DNA from: Bradyrhizobium iriomotense
GTDB lineage: Bacteria; Pseudomonadota; Alphaproteobacteria; Rhizobiales; Xanthobacteraceae
NCBI RefSeq assembly: GCF_018129405.1
Contig: NZ_JAFCLP010000013.1
Span: 62,001-126,000, forward strand
Reading direction: 5' to 3'
DNA length: 64,000 nucleotides
How positions within the stretch are numbered: the stretch's first letter is position 1; each line of letters starts with the position of its first letter. The notes beneath the pieces were generated by a model that did no database searches, was not told the DNA's origin, and was given only the letters and a program-made list of their open reading frames with translations. This document shows positions 60,428-64,000 of this stretch, piece after piece. The position numbers were made by a program, and so were the translations under genes.

Positions 60428-62212
60428 ATGCACAAGCCGGCCCCAGCACAGCCAAAAAATGCCTCGGCCGAGCAGTCCGGCCTGCTGGCACCCGATACCA
60501 CGGGCATGAATTTCTACCGCGCCGATCCGGCGCTGACGGACCTGCTCCGCATCCATCTGCCGGATAATCTGTTCCGCCACATCGAGCCGCATCTCGATCG
60601 CCTCGGCGAGATGGCCGGCGGCGTGCTCGACGAATGCGCGCGGCTCGCCGACCGGCACACGCCAGTGCTGCACCAGCGCGACAAGTTCGGCCGCGACGTG
60701 CAATGGATCGAATATCACCCGGCCTATCGCGAGCTGGAGAACGCCGCGTTCGGCCAGTTCGGCATCCATGCGCTTTCGATCCGCAAGGGCATCATGGGCT
60801 GGCCGGACAAATATCCTGTCGTCGCCAAGCACGCCTTCACCTTCCTGTTCAACCAGACCGAATTCGGCATGGGCTGTCCGATCAACGTCACCGACGGCTG
60901 CGCCAAGCTGCTGGCGAATTTCGGCAGCGAGGCGCTGAAGGAAAAATATCTGGACGGCCTGACCTCGACCGACATGAGCAAGCTGACGCAGGGCGGCCAG
61001 TTCATGACCGAGAAGGAAGGCGGCTCCGATGTCGGCACGCTGACCACGCGCGCGGTGCAGGAGGGCGACCATTGGCGTCTCTATGGCGAGAAATGGTTCT
61101 GCTCGAATGCCGATGCGAAAGTCGTGATGCTGCTGGCGCGTCCCGAAGGCGCCGGCCCCGGCACGCGCGGCGTCGGCCTGTTCCTGATGCCGCGCTTCCT
61201 CGACGACGGCTCGCAGAACCACTACCGGATCGTGCGCCTCAAGGACAAGCTCGGCACGCGCTCGATGGCATCTGGCGAGATCAAGCTCGAAGGCGCGATT
61301 GCGTACGCGGTCGGAAAGCTCGACCGCGGTTTCGTGCAGATGGCCGAGATGGTGAATTCCTCGCGGCTGTCCAACGGCGTCAAATCCACCGCGCTGATGC
61401 GCCGCGCCTATCACGATGCGCTTGCCGTGGCGACCAACCGCGTGGTGTTCGGCCAGCGCATCATCGATCTGCCGCTCGGCCGGCGGCAAATGCTGAAGAT
61501 CATGCTGCCGGTCGAGCAGGGGTTGTCGATGAGCTTTCTCACCGCCGACGCGCTCGACCGTGCCGAGGCCGGCAGCCAGGATGCGGCGGCGCTGTTGCGG
61601 ATCCTGACCCCGACGCTGAAATTTCGCGCCACGCGCGATGCACGAAAGGTCTGCGGCGATGCGCTCGAGATGCGCGGCGGCATCGGCTACATCGAGGAAT
61701 TCGCCACCGCCCGCCTGCTGCGCGATGCGCATCTCGGCTCGGTCTGGGAGGGCACCGGCAACATCGTCGCGATCGACGCGCTGCGGCGCGCGGTCGGCCG
61801 CCACGGTGCGGAGTCTGCGCTCGCCGCCGATCTGCATGCGCGGCTCGATGACAGCGCCTCCGTGCCGCAGGCCTGGCGCGACAATCTGCGCGGCCTTGTC
61901 GATCGCGCGGTCGCCTTCGCGCGCGAGGTTGCGGGGAAATCCGAGAACGAGGCCGATGCGAGGCGTGCGACGAGCCTGCTCTATCATGTCGCCAGCGCGG
62001 TGGCGCTCGCCTGGGAGGCGCATCGCATTCACGAGATCCGCGGCGATGCGCGCCGGCTGCTGCTGTCGCGGCTGGTGATCGACCATCGCGTGACGCCGAG
62101 CGATCCGTTCCGGCTGACGGAAAATGCTGTGCAGGCGAAGATCGCCGCATTGCTGCTCGGCGATCGCGATGCTGGCATGAGCGAGGTTGGCGAACTGGTT
62201 CTGACAGCGTAG
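60428..62212 (+). CDS. AidB-like acyl-CoA dehydrogenase
   Basis: A 594-residue flavoprotein of the acyl-CoA dehydrogenase family. The central flavin block FMTEKEGGSDVGTLTTRA and EKWFCSNADAKVVMLLARP fit the AidB-like long subgroup. The C-terminal motif YIEEFATARLLRDAHLG and WEGTGNIVAIDAL is typical of the fold. Such enzymes oxidise unusual acyl-CoAs or act in detoxification; the substrate is unknown. I chose ATG 60428 with a GAGG upstream; a GTG at 60389 in frame adds 13 residues. It is followed at 45 bases by an alcohol dehydrogenase, suggesting a two-gene unit. Confidence 0.87.
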   Translation: MHKPAPAQPKNASAEQSGLLAPDTTGMNFYRADPALTDLLRIHLPDNLFRHIEPHLDRLGEMAGGVLDECARLADRHTPVLHQRDKFGRDVQWIEYHPAYRELENAAFGQFGIHALSIRKGIMGWPDKYPVVAKHAFTFLFNQTEFGMGCPINVTDGCAKLLANFGSEALKEKYLDGLTSTDMSKLTQGGQFMTEKEGGSDVGTLTTRAVQEGDHWRLYGEKWFCSNADAKVVMLLARPEGAGPGTRGVGLFLMPRFLDDGSQNHYRIVRLKDKLGTRSMASGEIKLEGAIAYAVGKLDRGFVQMAEMVNSSRLSNGVKSTALMRRAYHDALAVATNRVVFGQRIIDLPLGRRQMLKIMLPVEQGLSMSFLTADALDRAEAGSQDAAALLRILTPTLKFRATRDARKVCGDALEMRGGIGYIEEFATARLLRDAHLGSVWEGTGNIVAIDALRRAVGRHGAESALAADLHARLDDSASVPQAWRDNLRGLVDRAVAFAREVAGKSENEADARRATSLLYHVASAVALAWEAHRIHEIRGDARRLLLSRLVIDHRVTPSDPFRLTENAVQAKIAALLLGDRDAGMSEVGELVLTA

Positions 62213-62257
62213 GCTGCGCTCCGCGATCAAAACAAGAAACGCGATAGGGAGTGTTCG

Positions 62258-63346
62258 ATGAAGGCCGCCGTCCTCTATGAAGTCAACCAGCCGCTGGTCA
62301 TCGAGGATGTCAGCCTGCCGAAGCCCGGCCCGCGCGAGGTCCTGATCCGCACCGCGGTCGCCGGCCTCTGCCACTCCGACTTGCACTTCATGGAAGGCCT
62401 CTATCCGCATCCGCTGCCGGCGGTGCTCGGGCATGAGTCTGCCGGCGTGGTCGAGCAGGTCGGCTCCGATGTCACCTATGTGAAGCCGGGCGACCACGTG
62501 GTCACCTGCCTGTCGGTATTCTGCGGCACCTGCGACAATTGCACCACCGGCCGCACCGTGCTCTGCACCGATGCGACGGTGAAGATGCTGCCGGGTGTCT
62601 CCAACCGGATGCAGTGGTCGAAGCCGGAGAAGCTGCACCAGTTCCTCAATCTCTCCTCCTTCGCCGAGCAGATGCTGGTGCACGAGAACGCCATCGTGAA
62701 GATCCGCAAGGACATGCCGCTCGATCTCGCCGCGCTGATCGGCTGCGGCGTCATCACCGGCTATGGCGCGGTGGTGAACACGGCGAAGGTGACGGCCGGC
62801 GAGACCGTGGCGGTGATCGGCTGCGGCGGGGTCGGCATGGCCGCGATCAACGGCGCGCAGATCGCGGGCGCCGGCCGCATCATCGCCATCGACACCAATC
62901 CGGCAAAGCTCCAGCTTGCGACCAAGCTGGGCGCCACCGACATCATCAATCCCGCCGACGGCGACGTCGTGAAGCAGGTCCGCGACCTCACCAATGGCGG
63001 CGTGCATCACGCCTTCGAGGTGCTCGGCCGCAAGGAGACCGCGGAGCAGGCGTTCGGCATGCTCGCCGCCGGCGGCACCGCCACCATCGTCGGCATGATC
63101 CCGTTCGGCCAGAAGATCGAGCTGCACGGCTTCGATTTCCTGCGCGAGCGCAGGATCCAGGGCTCCTCGATGGGCTCGAACCATTTCCGCGTGGACATGC
63201 CGCGCCTGGTCGATTTCTACCTGCGCGGCCGGCTGCACCTCGAGGACTGGATCTCGGCGAAGCTGAAGCTGTCCGAGATCAACGAGGGCTTCGCCAACAT
63301 GAAGGCCGGCAAGACGCTGCGCAGCGTGATCGTATTTGATAGCTAG
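62258..63346 (+). CDS. Zinc-dependent alcohol dehydrogenase (class III-like MDR)
   Basis: A 362-residue medium-chain dehydrogenase. Catalytic zinc ligands are C38 (GLCHSD), H59/E60 (LGHES) and a late cysteine in LIGCGVITGYG. The structural zinc loop has C89, C92, C95 and C103 (FCGTCDNCTTGRTVLC). The NAD-binding motif is VIGCGGVGMAAI. The layout is close to the class III/NDMA-type branch that oxidises alcohols or S-hydroxymethyl thiols. ATG at 62258 with AGGGAG upstream. It is downstream of the acyl-CoA dehydrogenase on the same strand, so the two may degrade the same alcohol-derived acyl chain. Confidence 0.9.
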   Translation: MKAAVLYEVNQPLVIEDVSLPKPGPREVLIRTAVAGLCHSDLHFMEGLYPHPLPAVLGHESAGVVEQVGSDVTYVKPGDHVVTCLSVFCGTCDNCTTGRTVLCTDATVKMLPGVSNRMQWSKPEKLHQFLNLSSFAEQMLVHENAIVKIRKDMPLDLAALIGCGVITGYGAVVNTAKVTAGETVAVIGCGGVGMAAINGAQIAGAGRIIAIDTNPAKLQLATKLGATDIINPADGDVVKQVRDLTNGGVHHAFEVLGRKETAEQAFGMLAAGGTATIVGMIPFGQKIELHGFDFLRERRIQGSSMGSNHFRVDMPRLVDFYLRGRLHLEDWISAKLKLSEINEGFANMKAGKTLRSVIVFDS

Positions 63347-63352
63347 CCGCTT

Positions 63353-63568
63353 TCACCTCTCCCCGCTCTTTGCGGGGAGAGGTCGGATCGCCTCCGGCGA
63401 TCCGGGTGAGGGGCTGTGCAGGGCGGTGCCATGCAATTGGTCTCTCCGAATCCCTGATTGATTAGTCGGTAAGCTTCGAGCGTGCGGCCGGCAGTGTGCC
63501 ATGCCCCTCACCCGCCGCCTGCGCTGCGCTCCGGCGTCGACCTCTCCCCGCATTGCGGGGAGAGGTGA
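63353..63568. repeat. Palindromic intergenic element, family A copy 7
   Basis: Left half: ACCTCTCCCCGC/GCGGGGAGAGGT, then GATCGCC/GGCGATC and CCGGGTGAGGGGC. Right half: GCCCCTCACCCGCCGCC and CCTCTCCCCGCATTGCGGGG. The halves are separated by about 80 bases, more than in the other copies. It lies between convergent genes. Confidence 0.83.
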
Positions 63569-63573
63569 AAACC

Positions 63574-63927
63574 TCACCGCGACACGTGTGCCGACACCGC
63601 CAGCCATGTCCCGTTCTTCTTCGCCCAGCAATCGGTATACCGCCCCGTCGCCTGCTGACCGTCCGACGTGGTGTAGCTGGTCGCCGCGTGGATGATGGCG
63701 AAGTCGCCCATGATGCGGATGATGACGTCATACGCATGCAGGTTGCGGATCGCGATCGGCCGCGCCGTCTGCTCCAGGAAGGCGGCGCGATCGACCAGCG
63801 TCTTGTCGGGATTGGAGCAATAGAACTCCGGCGCCAGGATCTCGTCGAAGCGCTTGACGTCGCAGTTCTGCACCGAGGCGACGTAGTCGCGGTTGAGCGC
63901 GGTGAGCTGTTCGAGATCCTGGCTCAT
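63574..63927 (-). CDS. SnoaL-like/NTF2-fold protein
   Basis: A 117-residue protein of the NTF2/SnoaL-like fold (DUF4440-related). The pattern is LNRDYVASVQNCDVKRFDEI, LAPEFYCSNPDKT and YTDCWAKKNGTWLAVSAHVS. Members are small hydrolase- or isomerase-like proteins, or scaffolds, often of unknown substrate. ATG at 63927 with GGGAGGGAG upstream. It is convergent with the alcohol dehydrogenase across a family A palindrome. Confidence 0.8.
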   Translation of the reverse strand: MSQDLEQLTALNRDYVASVQNCDVKRFDEILAPEFYCSNPDKTLVDRAAFLEQTARPIAIRNLHAYDVIIRIMGDFAIIHAATSYTTSDGQQATGRYTDCWAKKNGTWLAVSAHVSR

Positions 63928-63943
63928 GGTGTGTTCTCCCTCC

Positions 63944-63981
63944 CTGTCATTCCGGGGCGCGCGGAGCGCGAACCCGGAATC
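63944..63981. repeat. Palindromic element, family G related, near window end
   Basis: TGTCATTCCGGGGCGCGCGG followed by the inverse CGCG and CCCGGAAT; the right arm lacks the terminal GACA seen in the copy at 59433. It lies 17 bases upstream of the SnoaL-like start. Confidence 0.6.
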
Positions 63982-64000
63982 TCGATGTTATCTTACTCCG

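Overview
The window is about 64 kb of high-GC, densely coded bacterial DNA. Gene content suggests an alphaproteobacterium of the Bradyrhizobium / Rhodopseudomonas type: Liv-type ABC cassettes with an acyl-CoA ligase inside, tandem ACMSD-like amidohydrolases, a BTLCP-type cysteine peptidase, a CHASE2 cyclase, an MddA-like methyltransferase, and many palindromic repeats between genes. This placement is inferred from content and style; there is no rRNA in the window. I see no tRNA, rRNA, CRISPR array, insertion sequence or prophage.

Layout. 1-7.8 kb: methanethiol methyltransferase-like protein, GFA protein, a winged-helix/TPR regulator divergent from a fumarase-superfamily lyase, an M29 aminopeptidase, an orphan hypothetical and a cupin. 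7.8-12.8 kb (minus strand): amidohydrolase, lipocalin-like protein, secreted metallo-beta-lactamase-fold protein and a two-gene ABC-2 type transporter. 13-19.8 kb (plus): a complete branched-chain-type ABC importer (livHMGF plus binding protein) with a long-chain/aromatic acyl-CoA ligase inside the operon, suggesting uptake and CoA activation of a carboxylic acid. 20-33 kb: the most striking block. A periplasmic LapG-like cysteine protease is divergent from a 2,706-residue FecR-domain, beta-helix, type I secreted adhesin. The adhesin carries a TAAG site at residues 114-117, as in LapA. A CHASE2/class III nucleotide cyclase follows directly. 33.4-42.7 kb: a dipeptide-type ABC importer with two divergent binding proteins; an AtzG/AtzE-like amidase pair sits between its two ATPase genes. 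43-46.6 kb: a GlsB/YeaQ membrane protein and a type I secretion ABC/HlyD pair that could export the adhesin. 47-50.2 kb: AMP nucleosidase, a TPR protein, a DUF1488 protein and a CinA-like amidase. 50.4-53 kb: two paralogous amidohydrolases and a Rieske protein in one operon. 53.2-64 kb: MHS transporter, two LysR regulators, DUF1127, GNAT, SDRs, and an acyl-CoA/alcohol catabolism group (enoyl-CoA hydratase, SDR, AidB-like acyl-CoA dehydrogenase, zinc alcohol dehydrogenase), ending with a SnoaL-like protein.

How it fits together. Most genes serve scavenging and catabolism of organic acids, amides, peptides and aromatics, typical of a soil oligotroph. The exception is the surface-adhesion block at 21-31 kb. 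From its parts I infer that adhesin retention at the outer membrane is controlled by proteolysis, possibly coupled to a cyclic nucleotide signal rather than to a LapD-type receptor, which I do not see here.

Many intergenic gaps contain palindromic elements of several distinct families. The largest family has seven copies, and its hairpin arms differ between copies while staying self-complementary. Two copies lie inside the dipeptide-transporter operon.
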